Source: Mangifera indica (Eukaryota > Streptophyta > Magnoliopsida > Sapindales > Anacardiaceae). From it: DNA of 64,000 nucleotides. The notes beneath the pieces were generated by a model that saw only the letters and a list, made by a program, of their open reading frames with translations, was not told the origin of the DNA and ran no database searches. Position numbers and translations under genes: made by a program. Of the stretch, positions 23,880-35,935 are shown piece by piece; the first letter of the stretch is position 1, and every line of letters begins with the position of its first letter. Location: NCBI RefSeq assembly GCF_011075055.1, contig NC_058138.1, positions 8,328,001-8,392,000 on the forward strand, given 5' to 3'.

Positions 23880-26110
23880 ATGTATAAAACTATGCAGAAT
23901 TGAATTCGACTACCTTGTTAAGAATGAAAATGATGAAGATGTCCAATGCCTTATTGACATGTCTCAATACTTTAAGGAATGTATTTATATTTTTATTACA
24001 TGTACCTTGATCGAAAGACAAGAAGAAGAAGAAGAAGAAGAAGAAATTGGTGAAGTGGAAAAAGAATCTAATTGGGAAGACTTGATTGATTTAAATAATG
24101 ATGCATTCTATATTGCTAATAAATGGGCTCATGGGGACAAAAAGAGGGTTCCCGACTAGGGTGACAAAAAACTTGGTGATATTTTTCATGACAAAAAACA
24201 CTTAAAAGATGTTGTGGATCAATTTGCCCTGGAGAAAGGATTTCAATACAGAATGCTTAAGTCTGACATGGGGTGATGAAAGACTAAGTGTTATGATGAA
24301 AAATGCTAAAGGTATTTAACAGGAAGCAAAGTCAAATCCAGTCAAGTCTTTTGAATTGGTAAAATGAATCCAATCCACACATGTTCAATTGATTAGATAA
24401 TGTCACATCACAGACAAGCTAGGGCCCAGACTGTAGGTCAATTAATGAGGTCAAAGTTTGTGTTGATTAATTGAATTTATTAGCCTAAAGATATTATTAT
24501 TGACATCACCAACAAATATAAAATTGACATTTCATATTCACAAGCTTGGTGGCAAGAAATTGGGCTTTAAATTCATTAAACGGCTTGCCGAAAGAATTAT
24601 GTGTGCTCTTACATGATTATTAATATAATTTTGGGCATGCTAGTTTGGGAAATTTTACAACTATAGAAACAGAAAATGAACATCGATTTAAGTATTTTTT
24701 TCATAGCATTAGGATGTTTCGTCCATACATTTAAACAATATATTCAACCTGTTATATACATTGACACTACTTTTATCAAAAGTCAATATCTCAGACATTT
24801 ATTCCTTGCGATGGATCTCGATGGTAATATCAGATATACTCAATTACTTTTGGTGTCAGTAAAAAAGAAGATCATGACATATGGTGTTGGTTTCTGATAA
24901 AAGTTAAAGAATGCATCAATAAAATCCTAGAGTTGGCAATAATCTCGGATCAATATCATGTTATATACTCGACAATAGCTAAAGTATTTTCAAATGTATA
25001 CCATGGATGTTGTTGTCATAACCTTCTTTGCAACATATGATAAAAGTACAAACGCGACTCATAGGTAATGTGTTTATACATGTATAAAATTTTTATACCG
25101 TTTAACATTTTTTGAATTTTGATAATGAATTGCACATATTAATTATAAACTCGCAGGTTGCATGTTTATGTTCGAAAGTTGCAAAGTCATATACAAAAGT
25201 AGATTTTGAGGCTATGATGAGATCTCTTAATGCGGTACATCGTTAAGCTAAGGCTTACTTACGTGAAGTGAGGGTTTCACCGGTGAAGCATGACACACTC
25301 CTTGAGACATTGGTATAACATAATGACAACTAATATTGGTAGAGTCATTCAATACCCTTGTCAGACAACATAGGGTTTGCCTATCATGATGCTCACCAAG
25401 TTTATTCGGAGCACATTACAACAATGGTTTTAGAATAAAAGAAGTCATACAAGTATGTACGGAGTTAATAATAATTATCTATTTGAGCATGCCTTTTTTC
25501 CCTTATGCTTGTTATTAACAAATGTGTTGTTGCTTTTACTAAATTACAGATGAATGCCCTAACAATATTACCACATAGACAGAGAATAAGCTTGGCCGCC
25601 ATGTGTTAAAGGCTACGTGCTTTGAGGTTTGCCTAATTACAAATGTTTGGTATTAGGTTCTAGGTATTGGTGGATACATGGGCATTGTAGACTTTAATGA
25701 AATGTCTTGTACTTGTAAAAAGTTTCAGCTTTCACGTATTCTATGCAAGCATGCAGTTGTTGTTGCAAGACACATAAGGCTCACAAATGTGAATGCATGG
25801 GTTCATCCTTTCTTCACCACTAAGTGCTACCACGTAATGTATGTGGAACCTATCAGTCTACTAAAAAACCAATAAGAATGGTTGCATGCCCTAGAAGAAA
25901 GAGTTATCTTGCCCCTCATTCTTGATAGTCGTCAACCGAGTTGTCCTTCAAACGAAAATCGACACCTTCACAGAGAAAGATTGTTACACCCAAGGTAAAT
26001 AGTCGATATAAACAACCAGGGCATGTCCGAACATAGTGTAAAAGCTCAACACTTGTTCCAAGCTCTATCCCATAGGATTCATCCAGAAGAGATAAAGGAA
26101 TGAGATCTTG
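23880..26110 (+). pseudogene. mudrA-type MULE transposase, decayed
   Basis: Pieces appear in the right order for a MuDR transposase, in shifting frames. They are an N-terminal stretch and acidic Glu run (23.9-24.1 kb), the MuDR DNA-binding region (ALEKGFQYRMLKSD, then KTKCYDEKC; about 24.2-24.3 kb), the MULE DDE domain (first Asp in YIDTTFIKSQYLRHLFLAMD near 24762; second Asp in IISDQYHVIYS near 24948; GCCCHNLLCN after it), and a SWIM zinc finger (CTCKKFQLSRILCKHA, about 25705-25760). Stops and shifts lie between all parts. The enzyme would bind the terminal repeats and cut out the element. It is convergent with the Ulp1-type gene. Confidence 0.85.
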
Positions 26111-27060
26111 ATAATCTTCTATTTAGTTTTATTAATTATATGATTTATGTATTTGTTAAAATGATATGTAATCAATGTACTTTGATTAATGTTTCATTTG
26201 AGTACTTGTGTTCATATACGATATAATATATTTAGTGTGAATAATGTTTTAATTATATAATTGTTATAATGAGCATTAATTATGTAACTGTTAGAATGAA
26301 CATTTTATTGTTTAATTAATGTATGATTTACTTGTGTTTAAGGAGTGTTGGTTGGTTCCAAGGTTGGTGGATTTATCCTTTATGCCTTGGTTATGTTTGT
26401 GTTCCAATTTGGTTCATTTTAGTGTGTATGTGTATTGTTTAGGGTGTCTTGGCAGAAGTTACAACAAATTGTTGTTTTCTTCCATTTTTGATTGTCTTGT
26501 CTTTATCAGTATTTGTACAACACTTGATGATATGATAGTTTAAAGGGTTATAAATACTTGTGTATGAAGCTTGAATATATTTAAATTGCATTTGGGGCCT
26601 AGTTAATAGAAATTGTAAGATAGTAAAATTTGGAGTGAATAGTATTTTCTAACTCACCCTTTTTCTATAAAAGATTAGATAATGAATAAGTGACAATTTG
26701 TGTAAGAAATTGTAAGCTGAGTTCAAGTTTTGTGCTGATTGTTTTGATGAGTTTATGAATTCACAATTCAATTCAAGTTAGATATTTTAAAGAACTTTAA
26801 AAGTTTCAAAATTTGCTTAAACACTCTTTATTTATTTTTTAAAATTTTGAATACTAGATAATTAATAAAATAGAAAAAAATTGAAATCAAACGCATAACC
26901 ATATATAATGATAAACAGTGTATATCAACTGTATAACCATATACAATAAATATATATATATAACAACTCAAAAATCGATAAAATAAACAATGATAAATAC
27001 AAATATACATCTGTGATCTTCTCAATACAGTGAAAATACAACTACGAGGCTAAACGCTGA
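26111..27060. other. MULE interior between the two genes
   Basis: AT-rich, with short repeats of TTAATTATATAATTGTTATAATG type near 26.2 kb and a (TA)n patch near 26950. A frame at 26319-26543 has no recognisable family or coding bias. It probably holds the 3' ends of the two convergent genes. Confidence 0.5.
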
Positions 27061-28500
27061 CGTATAAAGGTGGATGCTCTCAAGAAAAAATCTAAGCTCT
27101 GTGATAGTGTCATACACTCTACAAAGCGTAACATAAAAATACTGCAATCACCAGAACCCTCACCCTATGGGGGATACCTTCTGCTTAATATCAGGTGCTC
27201 TACTTATGGTGTATGCCTAGAAGTGGTCCAAAAACTCGTCGCCTTTAATAATACTAGTATGAATGTTTTGTAGGGTTGCATCCGTCGTGCGAGCCCCTCA
27301 TAACTCCCTATATACGATACCTCAAAGTCATATATTGTGATCGACCAATCATGAAAATCTATAACTCTGGCTACCCAGTGAGCACAGTAAAAGTTTATAA
27401 GAATGAAAATCTATAAACATTGAGAAATTATAATAGATATACGTGTTGTATATAAGTTAATTCAAAATAAATTATAATGGAAACATTATTATAATATACC
27501 CTATCAACCTTCTCTCATGGTTTGTAAAATAAACCAAAGGTATAATATGCCTCAACCATCTTCGTGAATAGCTCGGGCGACTTTTACTCCTTTAGTGGTA
27601 TTATACTCTAACTGTTGAATGTTACCTTGATATGCCCCATGAAAAATGTGTGGGCCTCATCCAACTCTATGGAATGACGACCTACTACTTGTGCTGGTGT
27701 CGATGTAATAGTGCCAAAACAGAATCTACATATTGAAACGGATATATAAAACTTGAATTGTATTAGTTTTAGACGAATATATAAAACAGTTAACCAAATT
27801 CAATGAATATAGCAACTTACATTATCGGTCAGCCACTCGCGTAGCTCAACAACAATCCTCCAAAAAGTGTCTTTAGATTAAGCTCCAATGAAATGAACCT
27901 CATGGTCGTCGGATGCTATATCTCTAGTCACCATATGAGAAAAGATTCCTTATGCTCTGTAATAGAGGATGACATGGTCTGAATTTTCCATTTCGCCTTC
28001 AGTTTGATTATATTTGTATATGGTGCAAATGAGCAAACCCCTCTAGATGACCTTACCATAAGCAGTCCGCACTAACTAAAAAATAACATAAAATTGTTAA
28101 TTTAATATTTAATCTTAATTAGCAATTATGATTAAATTTGTTAATGTTATTTTATCGATGTACAACGGAAGAGGTTTAGTAGGAGAATCCCTTATTATTG
28201 TCAAGGCAACTATCCGTACCCCTTTGATGGACTGCAAAACTTATTTTATATTACCAACGATCACCATATATGAAAATATACAAATTATAATAGATATATC
28301 TCATCCTACTCCTTATGTGAAATAACCTTTAGTAGTTCATTCCCATGTGAACTAATTTTAATTTCCCTTTTACTATAGCTGGGGATATTAGTAGTTAATC
28401 ACAACTGCTCATCTTGAAAAGTAGAAAAAATACATTTTAAATATACATAATAATATTAATAACAAATTGATCAATGATATTTCATAGAAAAATACGTTAC

Positions 28501-28835
28501 CTCTACGGTCGGGGAAAGTGTACGGGGAGAAGTCTTAATCGATACCCCTTTATGTCCAGTACCTTATACGAATATTAATAACAAATTGATAAATGACATT
28601 TCATATAAAATATAATAACAACAATAATTTTCAAACCTCGAGTGGTAGAGGTGATGCAACCGAAGAGCCAACCGAAACACTTTTATAATCAGTACCTTGT
28701 ACAAATATATAAAATAAATTAATCAATAACAATTCAAAAAAATATAGTAACAATGACAAATGACAAACCTCGAATGAGAGAGGTGATGTAACTAAAGAGC
28801 CAATCAAGACCCTCTCATGGCAGTATCTTGTGCAA
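28501..28835 (-). repeat. Three tandemly duplicated small exons in the Ulp1-type gene
   Basis: Minus-strand blocks ending near 28501, 28639 and 28770 each start after an AG acceptor, run about 60 bases and end at GAG plus a GTTTG or GTAAC donor. Each reads as a G-S-x-V-x-S-P-L-x-x-E type peptide (VGSSVASPLPLE, IGSLVTSPLSFE, IKTSPRTLSPTVE). The period is about 135 bases, and intron sequence (AACAAATTGATNAATGACAT) repeats with it. A fourth, more divergent block may lie at about 28930-29000. Confidence 0.6.
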
Positions 28836-29239
28836 ATAATAATAACAAATTGATTGGTGACATTTCATATAAAATATAATAACAACATTTCATATTAAAT
28901 ATTGCAAAAACAATTAATTACCTACCTCTTTTAGGAGACATGATAGAATAGAAAGGTCAATGGGTGAGACCTTCCCAACACTATCTTAATTACCCTGCAT
29001 GAAGTTAATATGCATGTTAGAGAAACAGGTAAATACAATTTTTATAATAAATAAATAAGATATGGCTTTGTAACTTGATCGACTAAAGTTGGGTGTGTAC
29101 GCATGACGGTGTCCTCTAAACAAGTCAAACGATCTTCTAATCGAGACATCTAAGAAGACACCTTGTCTTGTAAACAGGAAATTTCACACAATATCATATT
29201 GTCCCAACGGGCCAAAGTAGCATCTAATGAGGATAGAAT

Positions 29240-29301
29240 GGGTGATATAGTCAATAGACACTCTTGTTTGGGGTGATATAGTCAATGGACACTCTTGTTT
29301 G
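29240..29301. repeat. 31-base direct duplication
   Basis: GGGTGATATAGTCAAT, then A or G, then GACACTCTTGTTTG occurs twice head to tail inside the Ulp1-type gene region. Confidence 0.8.
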
Positions 29302-30719
29302 GGGTGATTAGTAGCATGGTCTTGAACCCCAGGAAGGTGTGTGGTCTCGGTGGCTAGGGTCTCAAGAACAGGGGGACATGTAGTTTGCTTTGTAATAGGG
29401 AGCTAAATGGGCTCCTTAGATGTTTTAGGACTATTGCTTGTATATCAGTAGTGGCATCATCGAAGATTCTTCATCCCTGTTGAGGGGGGCACAGAAAAAG
29501 ATGAGGAGGAATGCATATGCAATATACTTGTGTATAGAACAATGTCTGCATACAGTGGTCTAGCCTTCTCAATTGGTGACAATTGGAGTGGGAAAGTAAC
29601 ATCATCTTATTCATTCATATATATAATTCAACCTATTTGCAATAATCAAGGTATCAATTAACAATTACATACCTTATCATTGGTGAAAACAGTTCCCATA
29701 TGACTCCAATTAGGAACATCTCACATATGTCACTTGAACATTCGTGGAGACGTATAGACATAAGCCAAATCCACCCAATTATACAAGGTGTTGATCGTCT
29801 TATATATCCAATATTGCAACATAAACATTAATGGTTAAATATAATTAATTTGTGTTTTTACCAATCAATATAGATAATTAACAAATATACACTTAATTGG
29901 AATGCAACAAGAAGTTTGTAGATGTCATATTTACGGATGTCAAGCATTTGATTAGAAAAAACTCTATCACTCACCTGATATATCAACTGGAATGTCATCT
30001 ATCACACCGGAACACCCTAGGGGTAGGAATTAACATCTAAGTGATAAACCAATTGGAGGTACTTTATAGATACCTTTTTCGTCGATCATCCCCCAATAAC
30101 ACCATATGCAGACAATAGAACAAGACCATTTTGACAGTGTCGATATCATGATCCCTCTAAGGCCTAGCCAAGAAAACACACTCTACATCATGATGTTGCA
30201 CCTTCTGACATCTCTGAATATAGGTATCTATAATCCTATGTCTACATCTAAATGAAATATATGATGAAAATACAATGATCTGACTAAATGGTAACCCCCG
30301 TCATTAGTGCAAACTCGAATGGGCTGAATTTCATATCAATCTCATTTACCTTAAACCAAAACTCATCTCTACCTGAGTCTTGATGTAATTATCGTAGCAA
30401 AAATGAGTGCACCAACACTCCATTGAACTTGATATTTGGCAATCGAAGGAGATGCTTAAAACATGTCCTCTCAAACAACCACAACTGCTCTGGTGTCAAT
30501 GTAGACCTAATCTTCGATATAGTGGTGCATTGGAAACGACATATAACCTTTACTCGGAAGTGTCGTGACTCATCTGAGATTCTTAATTGGTTATCGTTAC
30601 GTTTTCTGTTATAAGAAATATCCTGTAAAAAAGATTAAAGTTTATAAGAATTTTATAAAAAAACATATATAAACATAGAGATGAAAACGAAAAATATAGA
30701 AAAAAACAGATGTAAAATT

Positions 30720-32265
30720 TGAAAATTACATATTAGAATATCCTAGAAAGACAAAAATTGAAAAATTGAATGGAAGTTCAAAAACTTACGTGTGAAATTA
30801 CCTTAGATTTGAAACAAATAAAAAACTATATGTCCAAAAACTTTTACATGACAAATACCATAAAATATAACTAAAATTTGAAAACTACATGTTAAAATAC
30901 CTTACAATGTCAAAAACTATAAAACAAAAATTACAAGTCAAGTTACCCAAGAATGACAAAAATTAAAAAACAGACCTGAATTTAAAAAACTAAATGTTGA
31001 AATACCTAGGAAATAAAAAAACAGACTTGAATTTAAAAAACTAGACGTTGAAATACCTATGAATGACAAAAACTGAAAAATTGATTTGAAATTTAAAAAG
31101 TATATGTCGAAATACCTTAGAATAACAACAATCGAAAAACTGGAATAAAATTTGAAAATTGTACGTCCAAAAACCTTAAAATGACAAATATTAGAAAAAA
31201 ATGAAATTCTAAAACTACATGATAAAATATCCTAGAATGTCAAAAGCCAAAAAATAACTCAGAAATTCAAAAATTAGAAGTTGAATTACCTTGGAATGAC
31301 AAAATTAAAAAAAAAAGACCTAAATTTTGAAACCTAAATGTTGAAATACCCTGAAATGATAAAAACCAAAAATCAATTTGAATTCTGAAAAACGCATATT
31401 CAAATATCTTAGAATGACAATAATCAGAAACCTAGATTAAAATTTGAAAACTATACGTCCAAAATCTTAAAATGACAAATATAAAAAAAAAAGACTGAAA
31501 TTCGAAAACTACACTTTAAAATACCCTAGAATGTCAAAAATGAAAAAATTGCCTGAAAATTTGAAAATTACAAGTTAAAATACTCTAAAATGATTAAAAT
31601 AAAAAATAAATCTAAATTTTGAAAACTAAATGTTGAAATACTTTGAAATAACAAAAATTGAAAAATTAATCTAAATTTTGAAAAGTACATGTCAAACTAC
31701 CCTAAAATAACAACAATCGAAAAAGTGGATAAAAATTTGAAAACTACAAGTCCAAAAACTTTAAAATGAGAAATATTAGAAAATAACACTGAAATTTGAA
31801 AACTATACGTTAAAATACTCTAAAATGTCAAAAACTGAAAAATTGATCAAAAATTACTAGTCAAAATACACTAGAATAACAAAAATAAAAAAACAAACTT
31901 GAATTTTGAATACTACATATCGAATAATCCGAGTATGAGAGTTATCGAATAACCAATATAAAATTTGAAAACTACATTTTGAAAAATCTTAAAATAACAA
32001 AAATAAAAAAAACAGAGCTGAAATTTGAAAATTAAATCTCAAAATGCGCTAAAAATTTGAAAATTGGACTTCCAAATACCCTAGAATGAAAAATACCAAA
32101 AAGTTAACTTGATATTCGAAAAATGCATGTCAAAAACCATAGAAATCAAAAAAAATCAAAAAAGGGACTTGAAATTCAAAAACTACACATTTAAAAACCC
32201 TAAAACGTAAAAAACAAAAATAAAATTCAAAAACTATCGTGAAAAACCCTAGATTTAGAAAAAAT
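30720..32265 (-). repeat. MULE right subterminal degenerate tandem repeats
   Basis: About two dozen units of roughly 55-65 bases share AATACCCTAGAATGACAAAAA, TGAAATTTGAAAACTACA and GTC(C/A)AAA blocks. They are too diverged to be a young satellite. The array mirrors the repeat-rich left subterminal zone but with a different unit. No coding signal. Confidence 0.82.
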
Positions 32266-32269
32266 GTTT

Positions 32270-33030
32270 CTTGCCCCCTTAACATTTTCTTGCTCTCCCA
32301 CTGGTCCTAATGTTTAAAACAATATCAATTTGCCCTCTAACATTTTCTCATTCTCTCACAGGTCCTAAATGCTTAAAAAAATCAGTTTGCCCCCTTATTA
32401 ATTTGACTTTAGCCCACAATCCAACAAGTTGAATAAATCGCAATTTCACTCCAATGGGTCCCATGTGTCGTGTTGTGGGAAATGTTTCAAAACTTGCAAT
32501 TTCCCCCCTCCCTTTCCCCTGATATCCTCCGGTGTACCTATTGTTTAAAAACTCACATTTGCCCCCTCCTCTGTGTTATCAATTCAAGTCGAGGAATATT
32601 TCTCAAACCCAGGAATCCCCGAGTTTGCAAAAATCCCCTGGGTTGAATTCCAATTTGAAAATCGATCGATTTTTCGACCAAAATAACAATTTCTGGCTAC
32701 CACTTCAATAAAAAACGATTGTACACTAAGTTAAACACAATAGCCCTAAACTAATTCATCCAAAACAACCAAGATTCAAGCAACAAAATCAATTGTTCAA
32801 ATCACAAAACCCTAAACTAAAAATGCCTTAAATGTTACTCTAATTGTCAAATATAAATATAAATATGATTTAAACAAGATAAGGAATGATTTACTCACCT
32901 TCTTGGTCATTTTTGTCATTGAAAATCGTCAAAAATTCGATCAAAATGTCAAAATTGCTTTGTTGTGGGAGAGTCGTGGAAATTGAATTCTTTTGCACAA
33001 TGCCATGGAAAGAATTTGGCTGAGAATTTG
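32270..33030. other. MULE right-end unique DNA
   Basis: It contains pyrimidine-rich blocks (TTGCCCCCTTA-type) repeated at about 32280, 32330 and 32385, then AT-rich DNA leading into the terminal repeat. By position it is the promoter side of the minus-strand Ulp1-type gene. No gene is seen. Confidence 0.5.
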
Positions 33031-33034
33031 ATAG

Positions 33035-33159
33035 TTTTTGGGTTTATATATGGGGGCATTTTGGTAATTTTAGAGAAAGTGGGTACTTTTGTTAAGTCTA
33101 ATAAAATGGGACATTTTTGCTTAAACCCTTGATATTTAGGCCATTTACTTTAATTTCCC
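33035..33159 (-). repeat. MULE right terminal inverted repeat
   Basis: Reverse complement of the left end, with mismatches and small gaps. It includes the GGGAAATTAAAGTAAATGGC terminus, TTTAAGCAAAAATG and TATATAAACCC. Confidence 0.85.
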
Positions 33160-33168
33160 TAAGAAATA
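33160..33168. repeat. MULE target-site duplication, right (TAAGAAATA)
   Basis: Exact copy of 5483-5491. It is followed by AGTAAACGAATTTATC, which continues the flank found uninterrupted at 63355 onward. Confidence 0.92.
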
Positions 33169-34190
33169 AGTAAACGAATTTATCTTGTTTATTATTAATT
33201 TTATTGGAGATAAAAAGTTGTTGGTATTATATAATTTTTTTCTTTTATTTAGAAGGCTAAATATTTCCATTTCGTTTGGTTAAAAGAATTAAATTATATT
33301 TTATCGAGCAAAAATGAGTTTACCACTTTTTAAATAAAAGAATTAATGCTATATGTTTTTAAATTAAAAACGATGATTGAAATAATTTTTAGTTGACTGT
33401 AAATAATTATAATTCACAAAAATCTCATAACAACACTTTTTCCAAAATTTATTTCCCCAAAAATGATTAAACCAACCGAGAATAAATAAAATCACAATGG
33501 AGACTTAGTATATAGTCTATCCAGTGATTATGCAAAAAATTATTTAGTTAAGACGATTCTTTATGAATTTGAGTAAACAAGATGATATTGTTGGAGCAAC
33601 CAAGAATAAATAAAATCTATTATGAATTAATTTATTATTTTGTTTTTTGATAAATGATAGATAGATTGTAAGAAAAGTATAATGTAAAATATCCAAGGCA
33701 AGACATAAATTATCCATAACATTATATAAAATATTCACATGGACGCACCTAATTGACTATGTCAAACTTTTTAATATTAAAAAATTTCACTTCATTCATA
33801 ATTAATATATTATAATATTTGTAAGTGTAACAGAGAACACAATACTTATTATTTTTGTTTTAATGTATTGCTACAAAATATTAGTAAATAAAAATAAAAT
33901 GTATGAAATACAGTTATCCACTTAAATGGTACCATGATAAAACATTTTAAACAAATAATCCAGTGAAAACGATGATCTGTAATTCTTGTAGAAGCAACAA
34001 TATTCAAAACTCATTTGAATATACATAAATAAAAATAAAATGTATGAAATTAGGGCCAATTAAGACGATATTGTAGGCGCTCAACAAAATTTATTTCAAA
34101 ATAAAGTTAACCAAAGTGAAATAAAATGAAGAGAAATGAACTGAAACTACCCATTTGAAAGGGGTATATAGGAAATTAATATGATAAATT
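33169..34190 (-). repeat. Paralogous 5' flank of the demethylase gene, copy 1, distal half
   Basis: It resumes the alignment with about 63355-63915 (for example TTATTGGAGATAAAAAGTTG, AAATTTATTTCAAAATAAAG and ACCCATTTGAAA). Copy 1 is longer because of extra AT-rich DNA at about 33300-33600. No gene is seen. Confidence 0.8.
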
Positions 34191-34571
34191 CCCTCACTCA
34201 ATTTATGTTTGTTAACATCAATTTGAACTCACAATATTACCCTTAATTAAGTTTATTGTGATAAAGAAGTATTGTGTTTAAGTTACAACAACAACAAATT
34301 GCAAAACTGAACCTAATTTTAAATACCACTACTTGTTGAGAAACCTAGCTTGAACACTTGTCTAATTATTGTTATAATTAGTTGAAGTAGAACAAAATTT
34401 TAATTTCAAAACCAATAAATTTTGGGATAAAAAGAAGCTTATTTATAGAATATGAATATTGTTACAAAAGCTAATTCCAACAAATTAAAACAAGTAAACA
34501 GCTTTGCATTCATCATTAACTTGTATAAATTATTTCCCTCTACAGCAAGTAATTAACTTACAAAATTCAAG

Positions 34572-34778
34572 ATGATGGGCTATCAAACAAGTCCTCGTAG
34601 GGCATTACTTTTGTGCTTGCTTTATTCAATCGTTTTGTGGATGGCGTGTGGGATGTTAGAGGCCAAAGTTTCAGATGAGCACAGAGACTTCGAGGCATGT
34701 AAAGTACATTGTGAGTTTACACATCGAGCTGGGTATGACTGTTCTAGTATGTGCTTACTTTTGTTATTGAAATATTGA
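34572..34778 (+). CDS. Putative small secreted Cys-rich peptide (68 aa)
   Basis: I do not recognise the family. The 68-residue frame starts with a hydrophobic signal-peptide-like segment (residues about 11-31, ALLLCLLYSIVLWMACGMLEA-like, with a small-residue cleavage site near LEA). The mature part is acidic then Cys-spaced: Cys43, Cys47, Cys57 and Cys61, that is CX3C-X9-CX3C, followed by a hydrophobic LLLLLKY end. This spacing is that of alpha-hairpinin-type plant peptides, but four Cys in one short frame can arise by chance. An AT-rich leader with a TATAAAT-like motif near 34525 precedes it. The true gene could continue through an intron after the second CX3C. Confidence 0.4.
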   Translation: MMGYQTSPRRALLLCLLYSIVLWMACGMLEAKVSDEHRDFEACKVHCEFTHRAGYDCSSMCLLLLLKY

Positions 34779-34799
34779 AAGCATGCATTTGTAATCTTA

Positions 34800-35094
34800 A
34801 TTAGCATCTGAGATTAATAGTTTATTTTATACAACTATGTCACATCTATATTTATATTTACTTTTCAAATAAATAAAAACCATAATGAAGGTTTATTCAA
34901 TGATAAGTCTTTCTATGTGAAACTTTTCGATTAGATTAGAGAGTCTATAAAATAGAGATTTCTATTAATTTAAATGTGATCAGTTTCACAGGAACAATCC
35001 TCCCTGCTCAGTTGTTATCAATTCACAAGAACGATCTTCCCTGAATTATTGCCAAATCTCAAGAAAAAAAATTAGTTGTTGCTCTCATTAATAA
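34800..35094. other. AT-rich intergenic stretch
   Basis: It contains two similar blocks (ACAGGAACAATCCTCCCTG and ACAAGAACGATCTTCCCTG). No gene is seen. It may be leftover copia DNA next to the RNase H relic that follows. Confidence 0.4.
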
Positions 35095-35285
35095 ACAATC
35101 AACCCAATTTATGAACTGTGTTCAGTTTTTCCCTTAGACTACTGAATTTGGATACTGAGGAAAGTTTAGTAGGAATGTCTGCAACTTGGAAGTCCAATGG
35201 TGCATACTCAAATGCAAGAATCCTGGCTGTTACTTTTTCTTTTATGAAATGGACTTCAAGTTCCATGTATTTAGTCTAACTACGA
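35095..35285 (-). pseudogene. Copia RNase H C-terminal relic
   Basis: The minus strand reads TKYMELEVHFIKEKV, then LDFQVADIPTKLSSVSKF, which is the end of a copia RNase H (xKHIELDxHFIREK... ADxxTKxL). It belongs to a different copia lineage from the elements at both ends of the window, and no LTR was identified with it. Confidence 0.75.
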
Positions 35286-35935
35286 AGAATTGAGTTCAGA
35301 GCAGACTTAGGCCTTTCTACCTTAATTGTTAAAAAAAAAAATAATTCTACCCTAAATTTAATAAAAAATATTAATCTAACTTTTCACCCCAAATATAAGA
35401 GATCTGATTTTACTTTAATTTATTCTTACAAGATCTCTCTTATAGTGATGAGCTCTTTTCTTCCTATTTGAACCTATAAAAATGAATTCATCTCATTTGT
35501 TTAACCACCTTTTTTCTTTGAAATATATTGAGTTTCTTCATTATTAAAGTATTAAAAAATTGTAAAAATAAAATAAAATATTAAATTGTTAAACATGATT
35601 AAAAATTGATTGAGAGATTTAAGAAAATTTGGCCATTTTAGTGATAGAGAGTTTTTTAACAAAATTTTAGAGATTTTTAATAAAAATCAAACTAAATCAA
35701 ATAAAGCACAAATATGCATCATTAATGACATGATTAGCATTGCTAGAAAGTAGCATTAAAGATTTTGAGTTTTTCAGATTAACTCACCTGAAAAGATGAA
35801 AAAGTTAGTAAAATTAGTGAAATATTGGAATTATATTAAAATTTTCAGTGAAAAGATTTGGATTCGAATCTTTATCACACTTGTGAAACCTTGATTTAAA
35901 TTATTTATAAAAAAAAATTAACTCAATTAAAATGA

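Larger units (their letters stand above)
27060..30560 (-). pseudogene. DUF1985 / Ulp1-type (C48) cysteine protease gene carried by the MULE
   Basis: Reading on the minus strand from 30.6 kb, the DUF1985 domain comes first (LTPEQLWLFERTCFKHLLRL, NEIDMKFSPFEFALMTGV; then DIDTVKMVLFYCLHMVLLG near 30.1 kb). A middle section of small exons follows, with three duplicated ones at 28.5-28.8 kb. The C48 peptidase comes last. Its His is in HWVARVIDFHDW (codon at 27378-27380), its Asp 17 residues later in TIYDFE, and its Cys in GSGDCSIFMLRFVE (codon at 27144-27146). That spacing fits SUMO-protease family members. Several in-frame stops (for example near 27.67 and 27.88 kb) mark it as a pseudogene unless exon models avoid them. 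Such DUF1985-Ulp1 genes are known passengers of plant MULEs. Confidence 0.82.
5492..33159 (+). mobile_element. Large Mutator-like element (MULE) carrying mudrA and a Ulp1-type protease gene, with a nested gypsy array
   Basis: The ends are inverted copies of each other: the left end starts GGGAAATTAAAATAAATGGC, and the reverse complement of the right end starts GGGAAATTAAAGTAAATGGC. A perfect 9-bp duplication (TAAGAAATA) flanks the element. The paralogous DNA at 63.35 kb runs straight through that site with one copy, which is a natural empty site. Removing the nested gypsy (16,950 bp plus its 5-bp duplication) leaves an element of about 10.7 kb. Inside are left subterminal repeats, the mudrA remnant (23.9-26.1 kb, +), the DUF1985/C48 gene (27.1-30.6 kb, -) and right subterminal repeats. 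Both genes are broken, so the copy cannot move itself. Confidence 0.9.
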
